From: Planctomycetota bacterium
Lineage (GTDB): Bacteria > Planctomycetota > UBA8742 > UBA2392
NCBI GenBank assembly: GCA_027493625.1
Contig: JAOSKM010000001.1
Coordinates: 1,876,657-1,940,656 of the forward strand
DNA: 64,000 nucleotides
Reading direction: 5' to 3'
Shown here: one piece after another, positions 51,617 through 61,004 of the stretch
How positions within the stretch are numbered: the first letter of the stretch is position 1
Layout of the letters: each line of letters starts with the position of its first letter
Position numbers and translations under genes: made by a program
The notes under the pieces: model-generated
The model's input: the letters and a program-made list of their open reading frames with translations, nothing else
What the model was told of the DNA's origin: nothing
The model's database searches: none

Positions 51617-53095
51617 ATGAGCGGCCCGGGCATGAACCTCGACATGCGCGTGGGCCAGCGCCTGGAACAGCGCCAGGTGCTGAGCCTGCAGACCATCCAG
51701 TCGCTCAATATCCTGCAGATGAGCACCGCCGACCTGAATGATCTGGTGCGCGACGAGCTGCTGGAAAACCCCACTCTCGAAATGGGGACCGAGGCCCCCG
51801 ACGCCCCCACCCAGGCCGAGCGCGAAGAACGCATCCACGAACAGATCATCGAGGAAACAACCCCGGAAGCCAAAACCGAAGTCGGCGAAACCTACGAAGA
51901 AGTCTACGACTTCCTGCAGCGCAACACCGACATCGACGATTTCGCCCCGCGCAACGGACGCGTCGCCCAGGATGGCGAGCCGGACGCCAAGCAGGAGGCA
52001 TTCAACCAGGTGGCCGCGCCCGGCGAGCAGCTGGCCGACCATCTGCTTGAGCAGTTGCGCATGCGCGAAGTGGACGAGCTGGACTGGCCGCTGCTGGAGG
52101 CGATCATCTACTCGCTGGACGAGCGCGGCTACCTTGAGTACCCGCTTGAGGACCTCTGCAAATCCTTCGACGGCCGCTACACCATGGAAGAGGTCGAATG
52201 GGCGCTGGGCCTGGTGCAGTCGCTGGAGCCCGCGGGTGTCGGCGCGCGCGACCTGGCCGAGTGCCTGCTGCTGCAGATCGGCAAGGACGACCCGGATTAC
52301 CCCAGGCTGAAGAAGCTGCTGACCGAGCACTGGGAAGACGTGCTGAAGAATCGCCTGCCCAAGATCGCCAAGGACATGGGCATCGGCATCGAGGAAGTGA
52401 AGCTGCTGATCGACCTGCTGGGCAGCCTGAACCCGCACCCGGGCGCGCTCTACAGCGACGTACCGACGCAGATGGTGGTGCCGGACGTGATCATCGAGGA
52501 AGACGAGACCGGCAAGCTGCGCGTGAAGCTGACGCGCGAAAACCTGCCGCGCCTGGCCATCAGCCCCACCTACCTGAAGATGCTGGAGGGGCGCAAGGGC
52601 GACAAGGCAACACTCAGTTTCGTGAAGGGCAAGCTGAACCAGGCCCGCGCGCTGATGGACGCCATCGACCAGCGCCAGAGCACGCTCGAGCGCGTGGCCA
52701 ACGAGATCCTGAAGCGCCAGGAAGACTTCATGTACGAGGGCCTCAGCGGCCTCAAGCCCATGAAGATGCAGGACATCGCCGACGAGCTGGGCATCCACCA
52801 CAGCACCGTGTGGCGCGCCGTCTACGGCAAGTACATGCAGACGCCCCAGGGCATCAAGGCCATGAACACCTTCTTCACCGGCGGCCTGCCCAAGGACGAC
52901 GGCGAAACCAGCCGCGAGGCCGTGAAGGAGAAGGTGAAGGAGATCGTGGACGCCGAGGACAAGAAGAAGCCGCTGTCCGACATGGCGATCGCTCAGTTGC
53001 TGGACAAGGCGGGCATCAAGGCGTCGCGGCGCGTGGTCACCAAGTACCGCGAAGAACTGGGCATCCCCGACAGCCGCGTGAGGCGCGCTCATTAG
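51617..53095 (+). CDS. rpoN: RNA polymerase sigma-54 factor
   Basis: 492 residues. Region I (MRVGQRLEQRQVLSLQTIQSLNILQM) is Gln/Leu-rich and binds activators. The acidic region II follows, then the core-binding region (~130-330). The HTH segment has MQDIADELGIHHSTVWRA. The RpoN box (SRRVVTKYREELGI) is at ~474-487. It directs transcription from -24/-12 promoters that require enhancer-binding proteins; none of these is in the window. Confidence 0.97.
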   Translation: MSGPGMNLDMRVGQRLEQRQVLSLQTIQSLNILQMSTADLNDLVRDELLENPTLEMGTEAPDAPTQAEREERIHEQIIEETTPEAKTEVGETYEEVYDFLQRNTDIDDFAPRNGRVAQDGEPDAKQEAFNQVAAPGEQLADHLLEQLRMREVDELDWPLLEAIIYSLDERGYLEYPLEDLCKSFDGRYTMEEVEWALGLVQSLEPAGVGARDLAECLLLQIGKDDPDYPRLKKLLTEHWEDVLKNRLPKIAKDMGIGIEEVKLLIDLLGSLNPHPGALYSDVPTQMVVPDVIIEEDETGKLRVKLTRENLPRLAISPTYLKMLEGRKGDKATLSFVKGKLNQARALMDAIDQRQSTLERVANEILKRQEDFMYEGLSGLKPMKMQDIADELGIHHSTVWRAVYGKYMQTPQGIKAMNTFFTGGLPKDDGETSREAVKEKVKEIVDAEDKKKPLSDMAIAQLLDKAGIKASRRVVTKYREELGIPDSRVRRAH

Positions 53096-53152
53096 CAGTC
53101 TCGCGCGCTCGCCGTAACCGTGCGCACGGAAGCGTGCCTGCCCCCGGCCTGC

Positions 53153-55219
53153 CTACGGCGTCTGGGCGCTGGTAGTGGCGATCAGCTCCGGTGTGCGGCT
53201 GGCCGCCTGGTAGTACTGGCGGAACACGTTCACCTCGCGGATGAAGTCGTGCTGGAAGAGCTCGCTGGCTTCGCGCGAGGATATGGTCTGGTACACCAGC
53301 TCCACCTCGACCGTGTAAGCCGAACCTGCCAGGCCGCTGACCTGGTATGCCACCTTGTCCGAGCCGCCCACGAAGTCGCCATCACCGCCGGTGCCCACGG
53401 GCGCGATCGCAGCCACGTCCGGGTGGCTGCTTGACCAGCCCTGCGGCAGCACGCGGTTGTCCTTGTAGTGGGTGTTGGCCAGCAGCAGGCTGAAGGTCGG
53501 GGCTCCCGTCACGTCGGCATGCACGGTTTCATAGATCTGCACCTGGTTCTGCTGCGTGATCAGCTGCCGGTGCGGCTCGATCGGCCCGCCCGCCGCCTCC
53601 AGCGCCAGCGGCATGCCCGTGCCGTCCACGATGCGGCCGACCGCGTCGTAATCGCCCGAGCGCCAGACCAGCTGTCCGCCGCCGTCTTTCACCAGCACCC
53701 GCAGCCAGGCGCGGCGGCTGGGGTAGGCGGTGGGGAACTTGTGGCCTGCCTGGTTGCTCACCTGCACGTCAAAGCTCAGCGTGCCGCCTGCCAGCGCCAG
53801 GTTCTGCACCTGCACCGCGGCCGTCTGGTTCTGCAGCATGTGGCGGGTACGGTCGATCAGCAGGTTGAACTCGGCCGTGCTGGCCGGCGAGTTCAGGTCG
53901 GCGGCGTTGTCGCGCAGGATCGAGAGCATGATGGTGTTCGCTCCCACCAGCAGGTGACGGCCGTAGGGCTGGCGCGGCGCGATGCCGGGGAAGTCGCCGC
54001 CGCCGGGCTGGCGGGCAATGCGGGTGTTGATGGTGACGCCGTCCTGGCTGTCGGTCGGCATATGGCAGCTCTGGCAGGAGGCCGCCTGCGCCGAGGGGCT
54101 CGCGACCTCGGTGGAGTAGACCGAGTTGCGCCACTCGAGGTACGGCGCCTGTTCCAGGAACTTGCCTCCCGTGGGGTTGCTGCTCAGGTCAAGCACCGTG
54201 GTGTGCAGCGTGTGGCAGCTGCCGCACATGCTGGACTCGTTCATGTGCGAGCCTGCCACCGGCGTGTAGCCGGTCTGGTTCACCATCGGCGTCGCAAAGG
54301 GGTTGCTGTGCGGGCCGTAGATCTGCTTGCCGTTGTTGATCGCGTACCCGGCCGAGAACGATGCGGGCGTGCCGAGATTCGCGGCGTCCATCTGGTGACA
54401 CAGGGTGCAGGAAATGCCGTCGAGCCCGATGTGCGCGCGCGGCGTGTTGCCTGCATAGATCTCGCCCAGGGTCTGCATGCCGCCGGCCTGGTGGGCCTCA
54501 TAGGCGGCCTGGGGCGTGTGGCAGGACAGGCAGGTATCCTCGATCACGGCTGCCAGGCCTGAATGCTGGTGCATTTCCGACGCCAGCACGGCGCGGAAAT
54601 ACGGGTCGCGGAATGAGTTCGCCATCATCGACGCGCGCCACTGGTTGACCGGCGCAATCTCGCGCCCGGCGCTGTCGCGCATGGCGGTGGCGGCACTGGA
54701 ATTGGTGTGGCAGTTCACGCAGGCGATGTGGGTGGTGAAGTGCCCGTCCTGGGCGGAGGCCACGGCCGGCAGGATGATCGGCGCCTGCGGCGCGCTGCCC
54801 GAGGTGTACAGCAGCGAGAGCTGGCGCACGGCCTGCGCGCCCAGGTTGTCGGTCACGGTGGCCGTGATGGTTTCGAAGCCGCTCGCGGCGGCGGGCACGC
54901 TGCCCCACAGCAGGCCGCTCTGGGCGTCCAGCTGCATCCAGGCGGGCATGCCGGCAGCCTGCCACTGGTAGGGTGCCGCGCCGCCCGAGGCATAGAGCTG
55001 TGCCGACCAGCTCAGGCCGATCGGCGCATCGGGCAGCGCATTGCTGGTGACTGTCAACGAGGCCGGCGCAAGGGGCGCTGAGGCGGCCAGCTCGTCGTCG
55101 CTGCCCTCGCCATCGGCGCAGCCTTCCAGTCCGAGAGCGGCAAACAGGGCGGCGCCGGTCAGCAGGGCGAAGAGCAGGGGAGTGAACCGGCTGGCTCGAT
55201 CGTTCTGAAGGGGGGACAT
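53153..55219 (-). CDS. pentahaem cytochrome c lipoprotein with Ig-like N-domain
   Basis: 688 residues. Signal/lipobox LEGC (Cys34). Residues ~50-140 form a putative-Ig (He_PIG-like) domain with ASGGAAPYQWQA and LDAQSGLLWGSVP. Five CxxCH motifs follow: 167-171, 230-234, 271-275, 332-336 and 382-386. Residues ~400-688 are a beta-rich domain without Cys. The haem section resembles multihaem cytochromes of the NapC/octahaem-like layout, but the number is small. Probably outer-membrane or periplasmic electron transfer. The Ig domain could attach the protein to the surface. Confidence 0.88.
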   Translation of the reverse strand: MSPLQNDRASRFTPLLFALLTGAALFAALGLEGCADGEGSDDELAASAPLAPASLTVTSNALPDAPIGLSWSAQLYASGGAAPYQWQAAGMPAWMQLDAQSGLLWGSVPAAASGFETITATVTDNLGAQAVRQLSLLYTSGSAPQAPIILPAVASAQDGHFTTHIACVNCHTNSSAATAMRDSAGREIAPVNQWRASMMANSFRDPYFRAVLASEMHQHSGLAAVIEDTCLSCHTPQAAYEAHQAGGMQTLGEIYAGNTPRAHIGLDGISCTLCHQMDAANLGTPASFSAGYAINNGKQIYGPHSNPFATPMVNQTGYTPVAGSHMNESSMCGSCHTLHTTVLDLSSNPTGGKFLEQAPYLEWRNSVYSTEVASPSAQAASCQSCHMPTDSQDGVTINTRIARQPGGGDFPGIAPRQPYGRHLLVGANTIMLSILRDNAADLNSPASTAEFNLLIDRTRHMLQNQTAAVQVQNLALAGGTLSFDVQVSNQAGHKFPTAYPSRRAWLRVLVKDGGGQLVWRSGDYDAVGRIVDGTGMPLALEAAGGPIEPHRQLITQQNQVQIYETVHADVTGAPTFSLLLANTHYKDNRVLPQGWSSSHPDVAAIAPVGTGGDGDFVGGSDKVAYQVSGLAGSAYTVEVELVYQTISSREASELFQHDFIREVNVFRQYYQAASRTPELIATTSAQTP

Positions 55220-55293
55220 CGCGGCACTCCATCACATTATGCTATAACCATATAACCTTATAGTAATTCGTCAAGGGTCAGAACGAGCGGGAA

Positions 55294-55334
55294 CGGCAAC
55301 GGGTGCAGTCGCCTTGTGACTGCACCCGTTGCCG
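55294..55334 (-). terminator. strong 17-base hairpin after peroxiredoxin gene
   Basis: CGGCAACGGGTGCAGTC (55294-55310) pairs perfectly with 55318-55334 over a seven-base loop. It lies 64 bases past the peroxiredoxin stop on the leftward strand. No T-run, so termination is likely but not certain. Confidence 0.55.
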
Positions 55335-55397
55335 CTGGATGAGTGCCATTGCTTCCGTGGCGAGCGTGCGGCGGAACGTGCCTGTCCCGGCGCGCGG

Positions 55398-55868
55398 TTA
55401 CAGCGCCGCCAGCACCTGCGCCGCGTGGTCGCCCGCTTTCACGTTGTCGATTACGGCGTGGATCAGCCCGTCCGCGCCGATCACGAAAGTGACGCGCGCT
55501 GCGGCGAAGGTGCCGTCCACGCCGAACAGCTTCGCCACAGCCTTGTCCGGGTCGCTGAGCAGGGGAAACGGCAGATGCTCCTGTTCCTTGAATCGCTGCA
55601 GATTCTGCACGCTGTCGTAGCTGATGCCGAACACCTTGGCGTTGGACATCAGCTCGGGCCAGCCGTCCCGCAGGCTGCACATCTGGCGGGTACAGACCGG
55701 CGAGCCCGCCATGGGGTAGAACACCAGCACCACCGGGCGATGGCCCAGTTCCTCAGCCAGGTGCACGCTGCGTCCGTCCTGGTCCTGCAACGTGAAGTCG
55801 GGGGCCTTGTCGCCGACGCGATTGCCCATGCGCGGCGAGTATTTACCGAAACCGGGTATCCAGACCAT
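55398..55868 (-). CDS. peroxiredoxin, BCP/AhpC-TSA type
   Basis: 156 residues. Thioredoxin-like fold: VGDKAPDFTLQDQDGRSVHLAE, VVLVFYPMAGSPVCTRQMCSLRD with the peroxidatic Cys in PVCTRQMC, and a second Cys five residues later that could resolve it (atypical 2-Cys, as in many BCP). DGLIHAVIDNVKAGDHA closes the fold. It reduces H2O2 and organic peroxides. The start at 55868 adds a short leader; an ATG at 55829 is an alternative. Confidence 0.85.
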   Translation of the reverse strand: MVWIPGFGKYSPRMGNRVGDKAPDFTLQDQDGRSVHLAEELGHRPVVLVFYPMAGSPVCTRQMCSLRDGWPELMSNAKVFGISYDSVQNLQRFKEQEHLPFPLLSDPDKAVAKLFGVDGTFAAARVTFVIGADGLIHAVIDNVKAGDHAAQVLAAL

Positions 55869-55993
55869 GAGTGCCGTTCTCTCGTCGAGTTGCCCTGTTG
55901 CAACGCGACCTCCGCCGGTTGGATTTCATTTTACAGGAAACGAATGTTCAATGGCCGCGTTAAGGCCGCCAATACGGAACAGGAGCGTATCCC

Positions 55994-56431
55994 ATGGGGA
56001 TTTTGAAAGAATTCCGCGATTTCGCGGTGAAGGGCAATGTCGTGGACATGGCCGTCGGCATCGTGATCGGCGCGGCATTCACGGCCATCGTGCAGTCGCT
56101 GGTGAAAGACATCATCACGCCGCCGATCGGCTACGTCCTCGGCAACGTGGACTTCAGCAACATCTACCTGATCTTGAAGGACGGCAAGGTTGCCGGGCCT
56201 TACGCGAGCCTGAAGGCCGCGCAGGATGCCGGCGCCATCACGCTGAACTTCGGCCTGTTCGTCAACGCGCTGATCAGCTTCACGATTGTGGCCTTCGCGC
56301 TGTTCATGGTGGTGAAAGCGATCAACAAACTGAAGAAGAAACAGGAAGCGGCGCCCGCCAAGCCTACCAAGGACCAGGAGCTGCTGACGGAAATCCGCGA
56401 CCTGCTGAAGACCGGTGCGGACAAATCCTGA
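55994..56431 (+). CDS. mscL: large-conductance mechanosensitive channel
   Basis: 145 residues. The N-terminal LKEFRDFAVKGNVVDMAVGIVIGAAFTAIVQSLVKDIITPPIGYV is the canonical first helix, with the pore Gly/Ala pattern. The second helix is ALISFTIVAFALFMVVKAINKL, and the cytoplasmic helix ends with LLTEIRDLLK. It opens under hypo-osmotic stress to release solutes. GGAG precedes the ATG. Single gene. Confidence 0.96.
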   Translation: MGILKEFRDFAVKGNVVDMAVGIVIGAAFTAIVQSLVKDIITPPIGYVLGNVDFSNIYLILKDGKVAGPYASLKAAQDAGAITLNFGLFVNALISFTIVAFALFMVVKAINKLKKKQEAAPAKPTKDQELLTEIRDLLKTGADKS

Positions 56432-56549
56432 CAGTTGCGCGTAACAGGCGCGCGAGGCAAGTCGGTTGCTCATGCACAGTTTTTAAAGTGACACTCCCGT
56501 GGCGTTTTGGGCGTTGCCCCGCACGTGTTAGTTTTAACACAGGCGGGAT

Positions 56550-57440
56550 ATGAGAAATCGCATCGCCAACGTCACTTTCGCGTTGATGGCCGTGGCGGCC
56601 GTCGGCTTCCTGGATTTCTCGACCGACAACCAGTACCGCAGCGTGCTGTTCTATCTGTTGCCGGTGGTGTTCGTGGCATGGTTCGCAGGCACCTGGGCCA
56701 CGGTGATGATCAGCCTGGCCTGCTCGGCGGCCTACGCGGTCGCCGACCACCCGAGCCTCACCCAGCTGCAAGGCTTCCCGCTGGTGTGGCACGACGCCAC
56801 CACCTTCACGCTGCTGATGTTCGTGGGCCTGGTAATCCAGGCGCTGAGGCGCCAGCGCGACGAGTCACTGCGGGCGGCGGCCCGAATCCGCGAACTGCTT
56901 GAGCGCGAGTCGCAGGCCTCGCACACCGACGCGCTTACCGAGCTGCCCAACCTGCGCGAGTTCCGTGAACGGCTCGAGCCCGAGATCGCCCGTTGCCGCC
57001 GCCTGCGCAAGCCGCTATGCCTGATGTACCTCGACCTCGACAACTTCAAGCGCGTCAACGACCAGTACGGCCACGCCGCAGGCGACGAGGTGCTGACCCG
57101 CGTGGGTGTGATCCTGCGCCGTTACCTGCGCGGCGGCGACGTGCCCGCGCGCCTGGGCGGCGACGAGTTCGCCGCGCTGCTGTGGCAGACCGACGACCAC
57201 GAGGCCAAGACCATCGCGCAACGCATCCTGGATGCCGTGCGCGACATCGGCGAGATCTACCCGGGTTGTGATCTGGGCGCCTCGGCCGGCGTGGTGTGGT
57301 ACGACACGCCGCCCCAGGACGCGCGCGAAATCGTGCGCAGCGCGGACGACACCATGTACCGCGCCAAGCGCACCGGCAAGAGCCGCATCGTGGTGATGAA
57401 GCCCACCGACACGCTGCGCCAGCCGGTCAAGAGCGCCTGA
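56550..57440 (+). CDS. membrane diguanylate cyclase
   Basis: 296 residues. The N-terminus has three or four membrane helices (~5-105) of a small sensor. The GGDEF domain follows: TDALTELPNLREF (start), MYLDLDNFKRVNDQYGHAAGDEVL (metal and substrate residues) and GGDEF at 203-207. The inhibitory I-site RGGD is at 194-197, five residues before. So it should make c-di-GMP and be product-inhibited. No EAL domain. Its 3' end overlaps the opposite lipase gene by 14 bases. Confidence 0.93.
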   Translation: MRNRIANVTFALMAVAAVGFLDFSTDNQYRSVLFYLLPVVFVAWFAGTWATVMISLACSAAYAVADHPSLTQLQGFPLVWHDATTFTLLMFVGLVIQALRRQRDESLRAAARIRELLERESQASHTDALTELPNLREFRERLEPEIARCRRLRKPLCLMYLDLDNFKRVNDQYGHAAGDEVLTRVGVILRRYLRGGDVPARLGGDEFAALLWQTDDHEAKTIAQRILDAVRDIGEIYPGCDLGASAGVVWYDTPPQDAREIVRSADDTMYRAKRTGKSRIVVMKPTDTLRQPVKSA

Positions 57441-58299
57441 TGCGGCGCTCAAGGCTTTCGACGTAGCTGCGCGGCATGTGACGGCTCAGGATGCCGTCGC
57501 GCAGCCGGCTGTAGGACTCCTGCAGCAGCTGACGCAGCCGGCTTTCACGCTCGCGGGGTGTACGGCCGTCCGGCTCGGGAACGCCGTCCTGCAGCTCGGT
57601 CGGCTGCCCGGCGTGCTCGTGCTCGTAGGGAGGATTCGGCGGCATTTCCGCCATCCAGTCGCCCGCCGCCCTTACCCGGTGAATCCGCCCTTGCATCGCC
57701 GCCTGCAGGTTGCGGCAGAAGGCGGCGTCGCCGATGCGCGGCGAGCCGAAGGTGTAAAGACCGTCAACACGCACCCCCTGCTCGGCCAGGCGCGCGGCCA
57801 TCACGGTGGACATCAGCGCGCCGCGGCTGTGGCCGGTCAGCCACAGGTGGCGGGCCTTGCGCGCCAGCTCCAGGCCGGGGCCGGAAATCTCGTCCCATAC
57901 GCGGTCCAGAGCTTCCCGCGTGCCGCCGTGCACCTTGCCCATGGCATCCGGGTCAAGGCCGACGTTGAGGTTGTCGAGCCAGTCGCGCAGCTCATCGGAG
58001 CCGCGGGCGGCGATCACCGCGTGGCGCCCGTTGCTGACCACGAAGGCGGCGTCGTTCTTGCGCTCACTCCAGACCAGGCCGCCGCGCCGGCCCAGCAGCC
58101 CCAGGCGCTTGAGCTCTCGTTCCGCAACGTCGCGGAAGGCGTAAGCGACGTACGAGGCCAGCATCAGGTTCCAGGCGTTGCGCGCGCTGAACACGCCCGG
58201 CTGCGCCGCCTGCCAGCGACGCAGGCGCAGCGCCGCCGCGAACTCCGGGTCGAAGTAACGTTTGGATTGCTGCCCAGCCGGTTGCCCGCGTCTCGCCAT
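57427..58299 (-). CDS. lipase class 3 family protein
   Basis: 290 residues without signal peptide. The nucleophile elbow is TGHSRGA (catalytic Ser). AARGSDELRDWLDNLNVG is the conserved strand-loop with the oxyanion residue, and LYTFGSPRIGD with the catalytic Asp follows. The His is probably in the region after RVRAAGDWMAEMPP, in HEHAG. It fits fungal-type lipase (class 3). It could act on membrane lipids intracellularly. It ends inside the cyclase gene's 3' end. Confidence 0.85.
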   Translation of the reverse strand: MARRGQPAGQQSKRYFDPEFAAALRLRRWQAAQPGVFSARNAWNLMLASYVAYAFRDVAERELKRLGLLGRRGGLVWSERKNDAAFVVSNGRHAVIAARGSDELRDWLDNLNVGLDPDAMGKVHGGTREALDRVWDEISGPGLELARKARHLWLTGHSRGALMSTVMAARLAEQGVRVDGLYTFGSPRIGDAAFCRNLQAAMQGRIHRVRAAGDWMAEMPPNPPYEHEHAGQPTELQDGVPEPDGRTPRERESRLRQLLQESYSRLRDGILSRHMPRSYVESLERRIRRS

Positions 58300-58329
58300 G
58301 TGCGTACCGGTATATCCGGTTCGCCACGG

Positions 58330-58505
58330 AATGCACGAGCACGCGTAGCCAAAGCCCGGCCTGCAAAGGCCGGGCGACTTACCCTGGACTCGCGAATTCC
58401 AGCTTGTCCCCCCGGGATTGGCATCCCGGGCTTTGGTTTACACGCGCATGAGTAAACAGGGACGACCAAGAGACTGAGGGACAGGCACTAAAGGTGCCAG
58501 TCCCT
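58330..58505. repeat. GC stems and GGGAC palindrome
   Basis: aaagcccggcctgcaaaggc begins a small stem with ggccgggc, then cccgggattggcatcccggg. At 58472-58505, agggacaggcactaaaggtg and ccagtccct form the GGGGAC-family palindrome. No gene in this gap. Confidence 0.5.
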
Positions 58506-58517
58506 GCTGCGCCCGGT

Positions 58518-59375
58518 TCATGGCGCCGCCAGCGCCTCTTCGGGTTCGCGGGCTGCGCGGCGGCGGGATGATTCCGGCTCGGCCACCCTCTGTATGCGGT
58601 CGCTGTCCAGTTCGCCTTCGAAGCCGAAGCGCAGCATCTCGATGCGCCCGTCGTGGTGCTCGACGATCGCGCTGCAGTTCTCGACCCAGTCGCCGCAGTT
58701 GCAGTACAGCACGTCGCCCATCTCGCGCACTTCGGGGTGGTGGATGTGGCCGCAGACGACCATGTCCACCTTCTTCTGGTGGGCGTAGCGCACCACGGCT
58801 TCCTCGTAGCTGCCGATGAAGCTGATGACTTTCTTGACGCGGTGCTTGATGTAGTTGCTGAGCGACCAGTGGCCGAAGCCGCACCAGCGGCGCAGAGCGT
58901 TGAACCAGATGTTCACGCGCAGCAGCACGTCGTACAGCCAGTCGCCGATGAAAGTGATCAGCCGGTGATTGGCCACCACGGCGTCGAAGATATCGCCGTG
59001 CAGGATCACGGCCTTGCGGCCGTCGGCGGTTGTGTGGATGGGCTCGTTGTTGATCTCGACGCCGCCGAACACCAGTCGGTTGTAGCCGCGGAACAGCTCG
59101 TCGTGGTTGCCGGGCACGAACACCACGCGGGTGCCCTTGTGGTCGGATTTGAGGATGCGCCGGACCACGTCGCTGTGCAGCTTGGGCCAGTGCCATTTTC
59201 GCTTCAGCGCCCAGATGTCGATGACGTCGCCGACCAGGTACAGGTGCTCGCACTGGATCGACTTCAGGAAGTGCAGCAGGCGCTCGGCCCGGCAGAAGCG
59301 CGAGCCCAGGTGCAGGTCGGAAATCCAGACCGTGCGGAACTTCAGTTTCTCTGGTTTGTCCCGTTCTTCCTGCAT
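58518..59375 (-). CDS. UDP-2,3-diacylglucosamine hydrolase-like metallophosphatase (COG2908)
   Basis: 285 residues. Calcineurin-like metal motifs in order: WISDLHLGSR, LVGDVIDIW, VPGNHDE, ILHGDIFD and GHIHHPE. This set and their spacing match COG2908 proteins, homologues of LpxH, which cut UDP-2,3-diacylglucosamine to lipid X. The lpxB gene in the window uses lipid X, so a lipid A role is plausible; but many COG2908 members, longer than LpxH with an extra helical lid as here, have other substrates. Acidic/Arg-rich C-terminus. Confidence 0.85.
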   Translation of the reverse strand: MQEERDKPEKLKFRTVWISDLHLGSRFCRAERLLHFLKSIQCEHLYLVGDVIDIWALKRKWHWPKLHSDVVRRILKSDHKGTRVVFVPGNHDELFRGYNRLVFGGVEINNEPIHTTADGRKAVILHGDIFDAVVANHRLITFIGDWLYDVLLRVNIWFNALRRWCGFGHWSLSNYIKHRVKKVISFIGSYEEAVVRYAHQKKVDMVVCGHIHHPEVREMGDVLYCNCGDWVENCSAIVEHHDGRIEMLRFGFEGELDSDRIQRVAEPESSRRRAAREPEEALAAP

Positions 59376-59469
59376 TTTCCCGCGCTGGTGAGTGTGTCAG
59401 AAAGATAGCGCGCGAGTGTTGAGATCAGGCCAAGGTCATGTGTGGATCCAGAATTTTGTCAGCCGCCAA

Positions 59470-59564
59470 GGCCGGCCGCCGTAGGGACACGCCGCCGCGT
59501 GTCCCCCGCCGTGGGGCAGACATCCTGTCTGCCATGGCAGGCTGGCAGCCCAATACAGCGGGGT
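59470..59564. repeat. palindromic modules and outer arm of the 59.7 kb element
   Basis: ggcagacatcctgtctgcc and gggacacgccgccgcgtgtc are stem-loops. The segment 59530-59573 (ggcaggctggcagcccaata and onward) is mirrored at 59849-59889 (aattgggctggaagcctgcc), with roughly 30 of 38 bases matching, so a further shell surrounds the element. Confidence 0.55.
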
Positions 59565-59815
59565 TAAGGAGTTTCGCGGCTGCAGAGTTTTGCCTGCGGA
59601 GCAGGCCCACAATTGTTAGCCCCCAGCGTAAGCTGGGGGTGATCGGAACCCCAAGAGGCAGAGCCGCGGAGCGGCGACACAGCGGCGGCTTGCCGCCGAA
59701 AGGGACGAGCGGACGTGGCCGAGCGTGTGTCGGCGCTCCGCGCCTCGCGTTTCTTGCCGCACTGCCCCCAGCTTACGCTGGGGGCTAACAATTGTTACAG
59801 CGCTCCGCGCTTGAT
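59565..59815. repeat. concentric palindromic element, copy 2 (inverted)
   Basis: The outer arms are ttgttagcccccagcgtaag (59613 on) and cttacgctgggggctaac (to ~59790). They match copy 1 at 30848-31092 in reverse orientation, including the flanking gcctgcggagcaggc and gcgcggagcgc palindromes. The core has gcggcggcttgccgcc as in copy 1, but the connecting bases differ. Confidence 0.75.
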
Positions 59816-59899
59816 TGCCGAATGATCCATTACGTTGCGGTCTGTCCCGAACTTCCTGAACCCCGCAGAATTGGGCTGGAAGCCTGCCCCACGAAGGTC

Positions 59900-60346
59900 A
59901 GACGTCACTCGCAGAAATATGACACCTGTGACCCCCCGCGTGGTACCCGTGACGCTGAATGTTTCCCAGCGCCGCCCCATCGGTGTGATTGCTTTTGTCA
60001 GGACCTATCGAAACTCCGCTCAAGGCAACTTCCTCACAGCAGCCAGCGGCCGCAAAAGGCAGCGGCATTTACCCCACCTCATTAATCACTTTTCCACGCA
60101 ACCATTTCCGCGAAGAACACACTGTGTCCTTCGCTATTTGATTGCGCGTTATCCGGGTTTAATGGGTGGGGTAATTGTCCTCTTCCGGTAGCAAAGAAAA
60201 CCGAGATCGACCAGCGCTCCGGCTTGCCCTTGCGAGGCCGCCGTGCGGCCTTGTTGCGTGCGCGGCGCATTGCGCCCTCGGCGCTCCATACTGGCCATCT
60301 TCTTGTACCCTGCGCTGACGCATCTATTTCGGGGTTCTCTTCCCCT
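59900..60346. other. intergenic stretch with further stems
   Basis: About 450 bases, no supportable gene. ttaccccacctcattaatc (60069 on) pairs with gtttaatgggtggggtaat (60158-60176), and within it gcgaagaacacactgtgtcc continues to a perfect stem end (cttcgc). Could encode a small structured RNA or be an insertion remnant. Confidence 0.35.
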
Positions 60347-60934
60347 TTAGGTGTTCGGCAGTGTTACCACCACGCCGATGCATTCCTCTTTGCCTATGCG
60401 CCGGTAGCCGTGGCTGATGGTGGAGTCGAAGTAGACGCTGTCGCCGGCCTGCAGCTCGTGCTTTTCCCCGTGCCAGGTCAGCTCCAGCTTGCCGCTGACC
60501 AGGTAGATGAACTCCACGCCCGTGTGCACGTGTGTGGGCGGGTCGCTCACTTCCTTGAACTCGGCCCGGAAGGCGTTGAGCTTCGGCTCAAGAGCCTCGT
60601 AGTCGAGGCTTTCAAAGTCGTAGGGCACCACCTTCTTGTCCAGCGCGGCCGGCAGTCGCACGCGATCGCCCTTGCGAGTGACGGCAAAGGCGTGGCGGTT
60701 GGCCTGGTCCGTGAAGAAGTAGTCCAGCCCCACGCTGAACACCAGCGCGATCCGCATCAGCGTCGGCAGCGTCGGCACCAGCTTGCCGCGCTCGATCTTG
60801 CTGAGCATCGCGGCCGACAGGCCGGTGTGCGAGCCCAGCTCAACCAGGCGCAGGCCGCGCTTGGCGCGCAGTTCCTTTACCTTCTCGCCGATACGGTAGG
60901 CGGATAGTTCCTTTTCAAGTGTCTTGGAGAGCAT
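60347..60934 (-). CDS. XRE-family regulator with cupin domain
   Basis: 195 residues. HTH_3 domain near 14-70 (RIGEKVKELRAKRGLRLVELGSHTGLSAAMLSKIERGKLVPTLPTLMRIA). A cupin of ~70 residues follows near the C-terminus (PPTHVHTGVEFIYLVSGKLEL, LQAGDSVYFDSTISHGYRRI) with two His and Glu for a metal or ligand. This is the SutR/PuuR-like class that senses small metabolites, often sulfur, polyamine or amino-acid compounds. It is divergent from the esterase lipoprotein, and an inverted repeat lies in between. Confidence 0.9.
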   Translation of the reverse strand: MLSKTLEKELSAYRIGEKVKELRAKRGLRLVELGSHTGLSAAMLSKIERGKLVPTLPTLMRIALVFSVGLDYFFTDQANRHAFAVTRKGDRVRLPAALDKKVVPYDFESLDYEALEPKLNAFRAEFKEVSDPPTHVHTGVEFIYLVSGKLELTWHGEKHELQAGDSVYFDSTISHGYRRIGKEECIGVVVTLPNT

Positions 60935-61004
60935 CGCGCATCCTCTGCCGTCTGAACTGACTTTTCCTGAGGTTACAACGTAGCCCCGCCACGAGAAAAT
61001 TCTT

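Noticed and set aside
51602..53092. A long leftward open frame opposite rpoN
   Set aside because: Complement shadow of a G+C-rich gene; rpoN on the other strand has every family motif.
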